Shown here one piece after another: positions 34,826-45,092 of a stretch of DNA of 64,000 nt. Positions within the stretch are counted from its first letter, which is position 1, and every line of letters starts with the position of its first letter. The position numbers and the translations under genes were made by a program. The notes under the pieces were generated by a model. It saw nothing but the letters and a program-made list of their open reading frames with translations. It had not been told where the DNA came from and ran no database searches. Source of the stretch: Novosphingobium sp. SCN 66-18 (GTDB taxonomy: Bacteria > Pseudomonadota > Alphaproteobacteria > Sphingomonadales > Sphingomonadaceae); the NCBI GenBank assembly GCA_001725355.1, contig MEGD01000004.1, positions 65,720-129,719 of the forward strand. The letters run 5' to 3'.

Positions 34826-37800
34826 TCAGGGCCGCGCGCAGTTTCCGCCCTCTTCGCCACACTGACCGTCACCCAGCAGGTCATCGTTGCCCGTGCCGGT
34901 CACCGGTTCATCGATCAGCGGCGCGAAGCCCGGAGGCGTGATCTCGTTGATCTGGACCAGCGGGCTCTGCGTGAAGCTGTCGGCCGTGGGCACGGTGTTG
35001 GTGCCCGGAGGCGGATCGAGATAGGTGACGATCACGTTGCGCACGTCGCCATCGTCGACCCGCTTCGGCGTGCTGTCGCACGATCCCGGGTTGGCCAGCA
35101 GGCACCCGTTCACGGTGGAGCCGGTCGCAAAGGCGCCATTCACGGAAATCCGCGGAATGGCGGCCAGGCCGGTCTGCCCGCCGACGATGCCGTTGATCGC
35201 GATCTGCGTGGGCGCCTGCGTCCCGCCCGCGCGGATGGTCAGCGTATCGACCACCAGCCCGCGCCGGTCGTCATAGGCGGTGCCGGTCGCCGTGTTCTGG
35301 ACCAGGAAGCGCTGGCCCACGCCAACATCCAGCGCGCCCGCCTCGATCACGGTGCGGCCTGCCGTAACGCCATCATTGGCGTCCAGCCGCTTGCTGATCG
35401 CACCGAGATCGGTGAGGTCCGCAATGGCCGTGCGCGCCGCGCCCGTCACCGCGACAAGGCTCGCGCCCGAAACCGACAGCGTGCCGCCGCGGCCCTGCCC
35501 TTCGAGCAGGCGGATCGAGCCGGTGGCGGCATCGATGAACGTGCCACCGCTGGCATCGATCGCCAGCGTGTTGCCGGCCATGCCGTTCATCGTCACGGCG
35601 CCACCGAACGAGGCCGTGCCCGCCGTGATCAGCCGCAGGGTGCCGGTTGCGCCGATCTGGCCATCCACGGAAGCGCCGCTCGGGGCAAGGGTGCTGCCGG
35701 CCGTGCCGGTAAGCGTGCCGACCTGGAGCGAAGGTCCGGCATTGATCGTCAGATCGCCGCCCGAATGGATGTTGCCGAACTCCGCGTTGGACAGGCGATA
35801 GCCGGTCTGGCCCGTCAGCCCGTCGCCCAGCAACATGCCCGACTGGCCATTGTTGATCAGCGTGATCGCGGTGGTGCGCGCCGCTGTGCCAAGCACGCCC
35901 TGCGTTCCGAGATCGAGGTCGGCCGACTGGAAGGTGATGGTCTGCCCCACCGCGCGCTGGCTGACCGCGATCAACCCCTGTGCCGTCACGTTCAGCGCCG
36001 TGCCCGCATCGATGATGCCGCCACTGATGTCGCCACCGATCAGGGTGATCGAACCAGTCGCCTGCATCGTGCCGAAGGTCAGCGAGATCGGATCGATCAG
36101 GATGTTGCCGCCGGACGTAGCGCTGCCGATCTTCGCCGTATTCACCACCGTCAGCGTCAGGTTGCCGCCGGCGGAAAGGCTGGTCACATCAAGATCGTGG
36201 GCCGTGCCCACCAGCGTGGTGCCCGCGCTGATGCTGGTGCCGGTGAGGCCGGCGGCGGCCGTCAGATTGACCGCACCCGTCCCGGAAATCGTGCCGAGGT
36301 TCAGGGCGGTACCGCTGATGGTGATATTGCGCACGCCGGTTGTGGCGCCAAGCCGCACGCTGCCGCTCGACAGGAGATCGACATCGCCGTTGGACAGCAC
36401 GGTGGAGCCGATCGCGATCGGGCCGGTGGCGGTAATCGCCGCATTCCCGCCGATTGACAGTGTATCCAGCACGGTAAAGGCACCCGGCGTCACGAAGCGG
36501 GCCGTTGGCGCGGCGTGGTAGCCGGTCAGCGTGCCGCTGGCGATCAGGCTGCCGGCGGCGATGTCGCCACCAAAGCCCAGCCCGATGTCGCCCGCCGTGG
36601 CGCGCACGATGCCGTTGCCCGAGAGATCGGTCGCGCCGGAGAGGTTCAGCGATCCCGCCGTCAGGTTCGCGCCGGTGAGAACGATGCCCCCTGCGGTCGA
36701 CTGCAGGTCTATCGTGTCGGCGATGTCGGCGGAGCCGCCGTCGAACGCCAGAGTGCCACTGGTGCGGATATCGAGCGTACTGCCGTTCAGCGTGCCTTCG
36801 CCCAGGAAACCGAGAGGCGCGCCGCCTTCGCCCAGGCCGATCGCGATGGCATTGGCGACGTTGACGTTGCCCAGGCAGATCGAGCCGGTTGCGCAAGCGC
36901 CCGGTTCCGGCGCGCTTGCGGGCGCGGACGGGGACAGCACGTCGGCCGAGAAATTGCCGCCGAAGAAGGATGCGCCGCGCGCATCGATCGTCTGCCCTTC
37001 CAGCCGGATATCCCCGCTTCCGGCATCGACGGTGGTGCCGGCGCCGACGAACAGCGTCGTTGCGGGGACCGATGGCGGGTCGGTTGGCGGCGGGAAATTC
37101 GTGCCCGCCGAAAGCGTGATGCCGGGAGTGCCGCTGACCAGCCCGCGAAGCGCGCCGCCCGCCTGGCGGTCCTGCCCGGACGTGCCGGTGTTCGCCAGCA
37201 GACTGTTGTTCTCGGCGATCCGGATATCCGCGCCGCTGCCCATGTAAATGGTGGAGCCGGCGGTCACGCTGTTGCCGGCGGGCATGCGGATGTCCCGCCC
37301 GGCGCGGATGTCGACGAAATCGGTCGCGACGATGGATCCACCGCCGTCTTCCTCGCCAAGGATCAGGTCGGCCGGGTTGGGAATGCCGAACGGCGTGCCC
37401 GCGTTGGCGGTAACCGTCAGCCCGCTGGCATTGCGCAGCGTGATCGTGCCGATGGAACGCAACAGGATATCGCCATCGGCGAAATAACCGCTGTGGGCAC
37501 CGCCATCGATAAAGCCGTTGGCATAAATGTCGATATTGCCGCCAGCCTGCACCGTGGCCGTGTCCGACAGAGAGAAGCCATAACCGTTGTGCGTAAGGTC
37601 TCCATCGAACCGCAGCACGGCGCAGGACTGATCGGCACAATCGACCGAGTAGATCGACGTGACGCCGTAGACATTGGTGAGGCTGGCGCTGCTGGCGTGG
37701 ATGTAGCCGCCGCTGCCGCCCGTGATGTCCAGGCCATAGCCAGCGTTGATGTTCAGACGATCACCAATATCGATTACACCGCCCGACAGCGCCTGCAGAT

Positions 37801-40800
37801 TGACCGGGCCTGCCCCCAGAAGCGTGAGTGCCCCGGCGACATTGATTCCTCCGCCATCAGTCAGAATGGAAGCGGACGGATAGGCGCCGTAGTAGCCGGA
37901 TGCATCAACAAACAGCGACTGGAAATCCATCGATGCCGCGTTTGCACCGCCACGGTTCTCGATAGAGGCGGAACCGCTGCCTCCTTGTCCGGCATTGACC
38001 GGCGGCCCTTCGCCGTCTCCCGGATATACGAACTGGCCTGTGACGTTCACGGTCGTATTGCCGGCCGCGAAGCTGCTGACGCCACCGCCCTCATCGGGGG
38101 ACACGAACAACCGCACGGTTCCCCCCGACGAGGAATAGGCAAATCCGTAGCCGGTGTATCCAGCCGCGCCTGCCGGAATGGGGTTCAACGGCGTGCCGCC
38201 AGCCGGACCACCCGCGCCGCCAAAGCCACCCTGCGCACCGAACTGCGTAGTGCCAATGGCGTTGAACGCGGTTTCGCCCAGCGTCAGATTGCCGCCGTAG
38301 AGGCTGACAGAAATCTGGCCGCCTACCCCTTCGCGATCTACCCCGCCGTTACCGCCGTTTCCGCCGGCGCCGCCCACCGCGCTGTTGCTGGCACCGTTGC
38401 CGCCGGAACCACCGCCGCTGGCAAAGCCATTCGCCGTAAATACGACCGATCCATCGACGCCCAGTTCGATCCGGCTGCCGATCTCGCTGGTGACAAAGAT
38501 ACCGCCGCCGGTGGCCACGCCACCATCGCCGCCATCGCCACCCCGCGCGCCCGTGCCGTCCTTGGCGTTGGAACCGCTGCCGCCGAAACCGGAAATCGCG
38601 CTCGCCAGGAACTTAGCGGTATATTCCTCGCCGAGTGAAACCTGTCCCCCCTGCGTGGCAACAAGGTTGATGGTGCCGCCCGTGGCGTCGCCGCCAGTGC
38701 CGCCCCGCGCGCCGGCGCCGGTCGTTGCATCGGAGCCGAGCGAGCCGGCTCCATCGCCACCCTGTCCGCTGGCCTCGACGGTAAAAGTGGTCCCGACAAG
38801 CCGCGATCCCTCATCGCTGACATTGAACGATACCGAGCCGCCGGTCGCCTGACCGCCATTGCCGCCCAGCGATGCGCCGCTTTGCTGCGAGAAAATATCG
38901 CTCGCCGCGTAGCCCCCGTCACCGCCATAGGCGTTTGCCTCGATATACGAGCGCCCCAGATCGATCAGCCCGCCATTGCTGACGCTGATATCCAGGCTAC
39001 CGCCGCTGGCGGTCCCGCCTGAACCGCCGTTGGCGACCACGGTGCCGCCGCTGAACCCGGCGTTGCCGCCCTGGCCACCATCGCCGCCATAGCCGTCGGC
39101 CGAAAAACCGTAGGTGCCCTCGCCACTGGTGAGTGTCAGCGACGATGGCCCGGTGATTGCCAGCGCTGCGGAGCCGCCGTTGCCCGCGCCACCGTTGCCG
39201 CCCGCGCCCGCCTGGTCGATCTGGCCGCCGCCCTGACCACCCCGGCCGCCATACCCGTCGGCGTTGATATTGACGTTGTTGATGATGGCGCCGGTCTGGT
39301 TGCCCGAAACATTCAGGGCGACCGTGCCGCCGGTCCCCATGCCGCCGTTGCCGCCGGCGAAACCAAGGCTGCTCGATCCGCCATCGCCACCATCGCCCTC
39401 TGCGGAAAGGTATGGCGAGAACAACGTGACGTTGCCGCCGGTCACGTTGATCGTGGCCGATCCGCCCTGACCGTCGCCACCGTCGCCACCGCTCGTCCCG
39501 CTGAGGCCCGACCGCCCGATCCCGTCGGCGTTGACCGAAAACGTCTGGACGTTTCCGTCCAGCGTGCGCGACGTGAAATCGGATTCGATCGTGAGCGTGG
39601 CCGTGCCGCCGATGGCATCACCCCCGCGTCCGCCGCCACCGAACACGCCACCATACCCGCCGGAACCACCGGAGCCGTAGTAATACGACGAGAAATCGCC
39701 CGGCAAGCCGCCATGGGCCGAACCATCAAGCACGGTACGCGTGGCGTCGAACCGCCCCGCTGCGATGGTCAGTTCAACCGTGCCGCCCTGCGCCGTGCCG
39801 CCATCGCCGGTGAACAGATCGGCGTTCGCGGACGAACCGCCGCTGCCGTATTGATAGATGTTGCCGCCCTGGCCGCCCTGGCCGGCTGCGGAAAGGGTGA
39901 CTTCCAGGTTCGTCGGGCTGGTGGGATCGTCCGGCAGGTCGATCAGGTCGCCGCCGTTGACCAACAGCGACGCCGTGCCGCCCGTACCGGTGCCGCCGGT
40001 GCCGCCCTTACCGGGCGCGGTATCCACCGTGCCGCCCTGGCCGTAGCTTTCATAGGAATAGCCGTTGTAGAAATCGGTATTGCCTTCGGCCCGCAGCGTG
40101 ACCGCATTGCTGGCAAGCGAACCGCCATTGAGCGTCAGGCTGGCGTTCCCGCCCGTGCCGGCGCCGCCATTGCCCGCGTCAAGGTCGGAAGACGAATCCT
40201 GGTACGACCCCGCCCCACCGCGTCCGCTTGCCTCGATCGTAAGGCTGGCAATGCTGGACGTGCCGCCATTGACGGTGAGCGAAGCGGTGCCGCCGGTGCC
40301 CGCCCCGCCATCGACCGGAGTGGTGAAGCCGTAACTGTCGCCCTGCCCGCCAAAGCCGTTGGCGGAGATGTTCAGCGTATCGATCGTGGCGGTGCCGCCG
40401 TTGATCGTGAACTCGGTCGTGCCGCCGACGCCCTCGCCCCCGTGCGGATTGGCAGAGGAAGGCGAAGCGGCGAATGCCGAAACCGTTCCGCCTGACAAGG
40501 CCGCGAAACCGAGATTGCGCACGGCGGTGCCGAGGCTGTCGAGCGAGACCGATGCCGCCGTCAGCGAAGCGTTGAAGCCATCGAGCGAGAGGGATACATG
40601 GCCGCCGGCGCCAAGGCCCGACCGCGCACCTCCGCCATAGTTGTACCCTGCATAGCCGGACGACATGAGCGAGAGGGAATCCGCCGAAAGCGACGAATCC
40701 TCGATCTGCAACGTGATATCGCCCGCGGTGCCGTTGCCGGCGCCGTCCATATCCTCCGAGCCGGTTGCTTCGGTGGATGCGCTGAGCGCGCCCGAGAGAG

Positions 40801-43102
40801 CGATGGCGCTGCCACCGCTGGCCGTGATGGAGATATTGCCCGAAGCGGCATCGGTGGCGCTGCTCGTCCCGCTCGCACGGGCACTCGCCGAAAGGTACGA
40901 CGAATCGATAGTGCTCGCGCCGCTGACGTTCACCACGATGTCACCGGTGCGCGACGCGCCCGCGATCGGGGCCGTGCTGCTCGTATCGAGCGAGATACCC
41001 TGCGGCGTATCCAGCGTGGAACCGTTGGTCAGCGAGAGGCGCAGCGTGTTCGGCCCGATGGACTGGCCGGTCTGCGGGTTGATGGCTTCCGCAGTCGCCG
41101 ATGTGGAACTGTACAGCGACACGCCATAGTTCGAAGCGTCATCGAATGTCAGATGCGCGGCATCCAGCGCGAGCGAGACATCGCCGACGGCAGCGGATTT
41201 GCTGGCCGAAGCATCGTTGGACAGACTGAGGCCGCCCAGGCTGAAGCTGCCGTTGGCGAAGCTGGCGGAAACGCTTCCGGTGCGAGCATCGTAGAGGACG
41301 TTGTCGCTTCCCAGCGCGGTGCTGGAGCCGGCTTCGAGGAACGTGGCGCCAGCCGCGAAGAGGCCATCCGCCACGTTCAGCGAAACATTCCCCGCGCTCG
41401 AGCCCGCGCCCGCGACCGGAAGCGTATAGATGTAATAGCTGTAAGGGCTGTCAGGCCTGCCCAGCGCCTGCAATCGGAACCACTGCCGATCGCCATCCGG
41501 ACCGATCTCCACGCTGGAGTTGACGCCGCTCTGCGTGAAGCTGATGGTCCCGGCGTCGGACCGGCCGAAGTTCAGGGCTCCCACGCCGCCATAGGCGTTG
41601 GCGGCCAGAACCGCCTGGCCGGTCACGGCAAGCTGGCCATTGGTGATCGTGGTGATGATCGAACCGCCGCTGGCGTCCTTGCCCGTGCTGCCCGCGAGCA
41701 GTTGCTGCTGATTCTGCGGATCGATTTCGATCCCGCCCCGGCCCGAAACGTCCACGTTAAGATCGCTGCCGACCGCCAGACGCCCCCCGCCGGTGAGGGT
41801 TATGGTCGCCGTGCCGCCAACCGGGCCGGTGGTGGCGTCGATCTCCAGGATGCCGCCGGTGCTGATCTGGTGGCCCGCCGCGGCCGAAAGCCCGACCGCG
41901 TTCTGCGCGCGCAGGGCGACGAGCTGGGTGGCCTGGAAGTTCGTGGACGAGGCGGTCGCATCGACATCGATGCGGTCGCTGGCCGTCGCGATGACCTGAT
42001 TGGACGTGGTCAGCCCGGACACGGATATCCGTCCGCCCGCTGCCGCCGGAGTCGCGGGGAAGTTCACGTTTCCGCCCGACACGTTGTAACCGGCGGACAG
42101 CGTGATCGTGCCATCGATTTCGCTGTTGGCGGCAACGGCGGGCGCATAGCCCAGCGAACCCGACACCAGCATGGTGGTCACATCGTTCTTGGGCACGGTG
42201 ACCAGATAGATCCCGTGGTAGGGATCGCTGAAGGTAGCCGCCGCACCGGTGGTGGTGCCGGTGTGGACCACGCCGTTGGCATCGGTGGTGCCGGTATCGA
42301 CCGTGATGTTGAACAGGCCGTTGTTCACCGTCAGCGTCGCGGCTTCGGCCCCGACATAGGCAACCGAGCCGTTCGCGCTGACCGTGCCGCCCTGCACCAC
42401 GCGCGGGGCGACCAGCGCCACATAGCTGCCCGGCGCCACCGTGGTGATCTGCGCGCCGTTCTGCACCGTGATCGAAGCGCCGGCGTTCGGCGCCTGCCCC
42501 AGGGTGATCGCGCCGTTCGCTCCCGCGAACTTCTGCCCATCGGGATTGCCGGCGTTGATCGTCACCGGGCTGGCCGTCAGCAGCAGGCTGCCGACGTTGA
42601 ACGCGCCGGAGGAGCCTACCACCCAGCCAGTCGGGTTATAGAACCAGATGCGGCCGGCATCGCCGGAATTGACCGTGCCGTTGATCTGCAACGGCGATGC
42701 CCCCGCCGCGGACGAGCTCACGCGGTTGAGCACGGTATAGGCGCCGGACACGCTGGTATCGGCATTGAAGGTCAGCGTGTTGCCAGTGGGCAGGAACACC
42801 CCGCCCGCGTCGGTCGCCGTCCAGTCCACCAGCGCGTCGTGCGCGTTCACGGTGATCGTGTCGCTGCCTGGTGCGCGCACCGGCGCGTTGGCCCCGAATA
42901 CGACCGTGGGCGCGCCATTGACGGCTTGCGCCCAGGCCGGCGCGGCCAGCGGAATGGCGTTGATGATCAGCGCCGCCGCGCCGGACGATGCGCCGGCGAG
43001 CAACTTCTGCAGAACCCGGCGCGTGCCGGCCTTGCGGGAAGCCGGAGCGTTGCGCCCCGTTTGGAGTGCCGATTGAACCATGGCCTTGCCTTCCGTTCGC
43101 AT
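34826..43102 (-). CDS. Giant TpsA exoprotein (filamentous haemagglutinin-like adhesin)
   Basis: A 2758-residue protein exported by two-partner secretion. It has a long basic signal region (RRVLQKLLAGASSGAAALII), then a TPS domain with the GRIWFYNPTGWVVG NPNG-type motif in the first 200 residues. A very glycine-rich repeat section (roughly 38150-40450) of GGTASLTVNGG-like units follows, then beta-helix repeats rich in Leu/Asn/Ile. The C-terminus ends GQCGEEGGNCARP, a CX6C pair. The start at 43102 has AAGGGGG nine bases upstream, right after the tpsB stop; ATG 43081 is an alternative. Predicted surface adhesin or aggregation factor; the target is unknown. Confidence 0.88.
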   Translation of the reverse strand: MRTEGKAMVQSALQTGRNAPASRKAGTRRVLQKLLAGASSGAAALIINAIPLAAPAWAQAVNGAPTVVFGANAPVRAPGSDTITVNAHDALVDWTATDAGGVFLPTGNTLTFNADTSVSGAYTVLNRVSSSAAGASPLQINGTVNSGDAGRIWFYNPTGWVVGSSGAFNVGSLLLTASPVTINAGNPDGQKFAGANGAITLGQAPNAGASITVQNGAQITTVAPGSYVALVAPRVVQGGTVSANGSVAYVGAEAATLTVNNGLFNITVDTGTTDANGVVHTGTTTGAAATFSDPYHGIYLVTVPKNDVTTMLVSGSLGYAPAVAANSEIDGTITLSAGYNVSGGNVNFPATPAAAGGRISVSGLTTSNQVIATASDRIDVDATASSTNFQATQLVALRAQNAVGLSAAAGHQISTGGILEIDATTGPVGGTATITLTGGGRLAVGSDLNVDVSGRGGIEIDPQNQQQLLAGSTGKDASGGSIITTITNGQLAVTGQAVLAANAYGGVGALNFGRSDAGTISFTQSGVNSSVEIGPDGDRQWFRLQALGRPDSPYSYYIYTLPVAGAGSSAGNVSLNVADGLFAAGATFLEAGSSTALGSDNVLYDARTGSVSASFANGSFSLGGLSLSNDASASKSAAVGDVSLALDAAHLTFDDASNYGVSLYSSTSATAEAINPQTGQSIGPNTLRLSLTNGSTLDTPQGISLDTSSTAPIAGASRTGDIVVNVSGASTIDSSYLSASARASGTSSATDAASGNISITASGGSAIALSGALSASTEATGSEDMDGAGNGTAGDITLQIEDSSLSADSLSLMSSGYAGYNYGGGARSGLGAGGHVSLSLDGFNASLTAASVSLDSLGTAVRNLGFAALSGGTVSAFAASPSSANPHGGEGVGGTTEFTINGGTATIDTLNISANGFGGQGDSYGFTTPVDGGAGTGGTASLTVNGGTSSIASLTIEASGRGGAGSYQDSSSDLDAGNGGAGTGGNASLTLNGGSLASNAVTLRAEGNTDFYNGYSYESYGQGGTVDTAPGKGGTGGTGTGGTASLLVNGGDLIDLPDDPTSPTNLEVTLSAAGQGGQGGNIYQYGSGGSSANADLFTGDGGTAQGGTVELTIAAGRFDATRTVLDGSAHGGLPGDFSSYYYGSGGSGGYGGVFGGGGRGGDAIGGTATLTIESDFTSRTLDGNVQTFSVNADGIGRSGLSGTSGGDGGDGQGGSATINVTGGNVTLFSPYLSAEGDGGDGGSSSLGFAGGNGGMGTGGTVALNVSGNQTGAIINNVNINADGYGGRGGQGGGQIDQAGAGGNGGAGNGGSAALAITGPSSLTLTSGEGTYGFSADGYGGDGGQGGNAGFSGGTVVANGGSGGTASGGSLDISVSNGGLIDLGRSYIEANAYGGDGGYAASDIFSQQSGASLGGNGGQATGGSVSFNVSDEGSRLVGTTFTVEASGQGGDGAGSLGSDATTGAGARGGTGGDATGGTINLVATQGGQVSLGEEYTAKFLASAISGFGGSGSNAKDGTGARGGDGGDGGVATGGGIFVTSEIGSRIELGVDGSVVFTANGFASGGGSGGNGASNSAVGGAGGNGGNGGVDREGVGGQISVSLYGGNLTLGETAFNAIGTTQFGAQGGFGGAGGPAGGTPLNPIPAGAAGYTGYGFAYSSSGGTVRLFVSPDEGGGVSSFAAGNTTVNVTGQFVYPGDGEGPPVNAGQGGSGSASIENRGGANAASMDFQSLFVDASGYYGAYPSASILTDGGGINVAGALTLLGAGPVNLQALSGGVIDIGDRLNINAGYGLDITGGSGGYIHASSASLTNVYGVTSIYSVDCADQSCAVLRFDGDLTHNGYGFSLSDTATVQAGGNIDIYANGFIDGGAHSGYFADGDILLRSIGTITLRNASGLTVTANAGTPFGIPNPADLILGEEDGGGSIVATDFVDIRAGRDIRMPAGNSVTAGSTIYMGSGADIRIAENNSLLANTGTSGQDRQAGGALRGLVSGTPGITLSAGTNFPPPTDPPSVPATTLFVGAGTTVDAGSGDIRLEGQTIDARGASFFGGNFSADVLSPSAPASAPEPGACATGSICLGNVNVANAIAIGLGEGGAPLGFLGEGTLNGSTLDIRTSGTLAFDGGSADIADTIDLQSTAGGIVLTGANLTAGSLNLSGATDLSGNGIVRATAGDIGLGFGGDIAAGSLIASGTLTGYHAAPTARFVTPGAFTVLDTLSIGGNAAITATGPIAIGSTVLSNGDVDLLSSGSVRLGATTGVRNITISGTALNLGTISGTGAVNLTAAAGLTGTSISAGTTLVGTAHDLDVTSLSAGGNLTLTVVNTAKIGSATSGGNILIDPISLTFGTMQATGSITLIGGDISGGIIDAGTALNVTAQGLIAVSQRAVGQTITFQSADLDLGTQGVLGTAARTTAITLINNGQSGMLLGDGLTGQTGYRLSNAEFGNIHSGGDLTINAGPSLQVGTLTGTAGSTLAPSGASVDGQIGATGTLRLITAGTASFGGAVTMNGMAGNTLAIDASGGTFIDAATGSIRLLEGQGRGGTLSVSGASLVAVTGAARTAIADLTDLGAISKRLDANDGVTAGRTVIEAGALDVGVGQRFLVQNTATGTAYDDRRGLVVDTLTIRAGGTQAPTQIAINGIVGGQTGLAAIPRISVNGAFATGSTVNGCLLANPGSCDSTPKRVDDGDVRNVIVTYLDPPPGTNTVPTADSFTQSPLVQINEITPPGFAPLIDEPVTGTGNDDLLGDGQCGEEGGNCARP

Positions 43103-43116
43103 CTGGAACGCCCCCT

Positions 43117-44976
43117 TCACAGCCGCCACGGGGCGAGCTGGATCGAAAGATTGATCAGGAAGCGGACATCACCCTTGACCTTCTGCAGCACCGTATCGCG
43201 CAACGGCACGGCCACCACGCCATCGACCCGCACCGCGTCGAACAGCGTGGCGCGCACGCCCGCGCCGGCCGAGAACAGCCGTTGCGGATCGGGCACGCCG
43301 GCCACCTTGTCGCGGTTCCAGATCCACGCCGCATCGAAGAAGGCATAGGGCTGGAACGCCGGCTTGCCGGGTTCCTTGGGGAATTGCGATCCGATGCGCA
43401 GTTCCGTCCGCACGCCGATGCCGCTGTCGCCGATGGCCGCCCCCGGATCATACCCGCGCCCGACGGTGTAGTTGCCGCCGGAGAACTGTTCGTAGGACAG
43501 CAGGTTGTCGAACGCGTATTGCGCGCGTGGCGCCACGGCGATCGTGACATTGCGGACCGGGCGATAATCGAACTCGCCCGAAGCGCGGATCAGCGAACCT
43601 TCGGGATCGCCGCTGAACCGGCTGGGCGTGACCGCGCCGCAAGCCGCCAGCGACAGGCCGGCGCAGCTCTTCGTGGCATCGAGAATCGACAGCCCGTGCC
43701 GCGCCTCGATCGAAAGGCCCCAGTTCCAGTGCGGTTCATAAGGGGTGAAGCCATCGCGGCCGAGCAGGCTCTTGCGCGAAAGCCCGTTCAGGTCGAGCCG
43801 CACGAAGGCGACTCTCAGCCGGTCCTCGTTGAAGCGGATCGCGCCGAAATCAACCTGCTGGTTGATCAGATCCAGCCCGCCCGAAGCCGACAGGTTGAAC
43901 GCCTGCCGCCGCACGAACGGATAGCGCGCCTCCAGCGAGGCGACGAGCGTGCGCGAATGGAACTGGCTGGCGCCCACGGTCGTCGGGTTGGTCCAGGCAT
44001 AGGTGAAATCCCCGCGCAGCGCGAAGCCTTCGCCGCCCAGCCGCATCTCGTGCCCGATCTGCAGCACCTTCTGTTCGCGGAACTCGGGCGTGGCGAAGAA
44101 GCTGATCGTGGTGGTATCGCCCAGCCCCGTCAGCCCGTTGAACTGTGCGCGCAGCAACCCGTTGAACCGGCCGACCGCCTTCGAGCCGAAATTCTGGACC
44201 GAGAAATCGGCATAGACCGGCGTGCGCCGGACCGAGACTTCACCGATCACCTCGCCCGGCACGCCATCCACCGGGCGCAGCGCCAGCCGCACGTCCAGCC
44301 CCGGCACGTCCTTGGCCAGCAGCAGGTAGCGTTCCGCCTGATAGGTGTTGAACACCGGTTCGGCGGTCAGCTTGTTGAGATAGCGCAGCAGCGCGCCTTC
44401 CGACGCCCCCGCATCGCCCTTGATCTGGATGCGCGAAAGATGCGCCAGCAGCACGTCCAGCCTGACGTTGCCATCAGTGATCTTCTGCGGCGGAACCTGC
44501 ACCGCCGCCAGATAGCCGGCACCGCGCAGCTTGGTGGCAGCGCGATCGCGGATGTCGCAGATGATCGAGACGGGTTGATCGGTGCCGACATATTCGCGGT
44601 AGCTGTCGGACAGGTCCACACCCGGCAGCTTGTCCATGCCCGCAAACGTCACGCTCGACAGCTTGAGCCGGATGCCGGCGAAATCGGGCGAGGACAGCGG
44701 GCACGGCGCGCGCTCCACCGCCGACGTATCGACAGCGACCGGCCCGCTCTTGTTCAGCGTGCCTTCGGCTACGCCGCGCTCGATTTCCTCGCGCGTGGGA
44801 GGCTGCGCGCCCACCGGCGCGGGCGGCGGCACCGCCTGGGCCAGCGCCTGTCCAGCGGGAACGAGAAGCGCCGCTGCCAGCGCGGCCGACAGGACTCTGC
44901 CTCCGGCGGCAGGCCGGCGGAAAACAGCGGAAACAGGCTCGCCGCCAAACGGGCGCGCTGCGACGTAATCGGGCAT
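43117..44976 (-). CDS. TpsB outer-membrane transporter (ShlB/FhaC/HecB family)
   Basis: A 619-residue Omp85-superfamily transporter. A hydrophobic leader (VLSAALAAALLVPAGQALA) precedes POTRA domains (residues about 90-270, with the YLAAVQVPPQKITDGNVRLDV region, shown in part) and a barrel. The family VRGY-type motif appears as GRGYDPGAAIGDSG. It exports the adjacent TpsA. The start at 44976 (MPDYVAARPF) has GGAG upstream; a TTG frame extends to 45027. Fourteen bases separate its stop from the tpsA ATG. Confidence 0.93.
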   Translation of the reverse strand: MPDYVAARPFGGEPVSAVFRRPAAGGRVLSAALAAALLVPAGQALAQAVPPPAPVGAQPPTREEIERGVAEGTLNKSGPVAVDTSAVERAPCPLSSPDFAGIRLKLSSVTFAGMDKLPGVDLSDSYREYVGTDQPVSIICDIRDRAATKLRGAGYLAAVQVPPQKITDGNVRLDVLLAHLSRIQIKGDAGASEGALLRYLNKLTAEPVFNTYQAERYLLLAKDVPGLDVRLALRPVDGVPGEVIGEVSVRRTPVYADFSVQNFGSKAVGRFNGLLRAQFNGLTGLGDTTTISFFATPEFREQKVLQIGHEMRLGGEGFALRGDFTYAWTNPTTVGASQFHSRTLVASLEARYPFVRRQAFNLSASGGLDLINQQVDFGAIRFNEDRLRVAFVRLDLNGLSRKSLLGRDGFTPYEPHWNWGLSIEARHGLSILDATKSCAGLSLAACGAVTPSRFSGDPEGSLIRASGEFDYRPVRNVTIAVAPRAQYAFDNLLSYEQFSGGNYTVGRGYDPGAAIGDSGIGVRTELRIGSQFPKEPGKPAFQPYAFFDAAWIWNRDKVAGVPDPQRLFSAGAGVRATLFDAVRVDGVVAVPLRDTVLQKVKGDVRFLINLSIQLAPWRL

Positions 44977-45074
44977 CCGATCCGTAACTCCATCAGGCGC
45001 GACCCTGTTATGATTATCGGTTGTCAAAGTGTGGCGTGATCCGGCCTCGTGCCGCCCATGCCGTTGTTTTCAAT

Positions 45075-45092
45075 GCAGGGGCAATCCCCTGC
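45075..45092 (-). other. Short perfect hairpin between the second FecR-like gene and tpsB
   Basis: GCAGGGG (45075-45081) pairs with CCCCTGC (45086-45092) around a 4-base loop, directly after the stop of the preceding gene. No U tract follows in the leftward direction, so an mRNA-stability or attenuating element is likelier than a true terminator. Confidence 0.35.

Noticed and set aside
38150-40450. GC-rich short repeats inside tpsA, considered as CRISPR or mobile repeats
   Set aside because: They are in-frame glycine-rich peptide repeats of one long reading frame, with no constant repeat-spacer structure.
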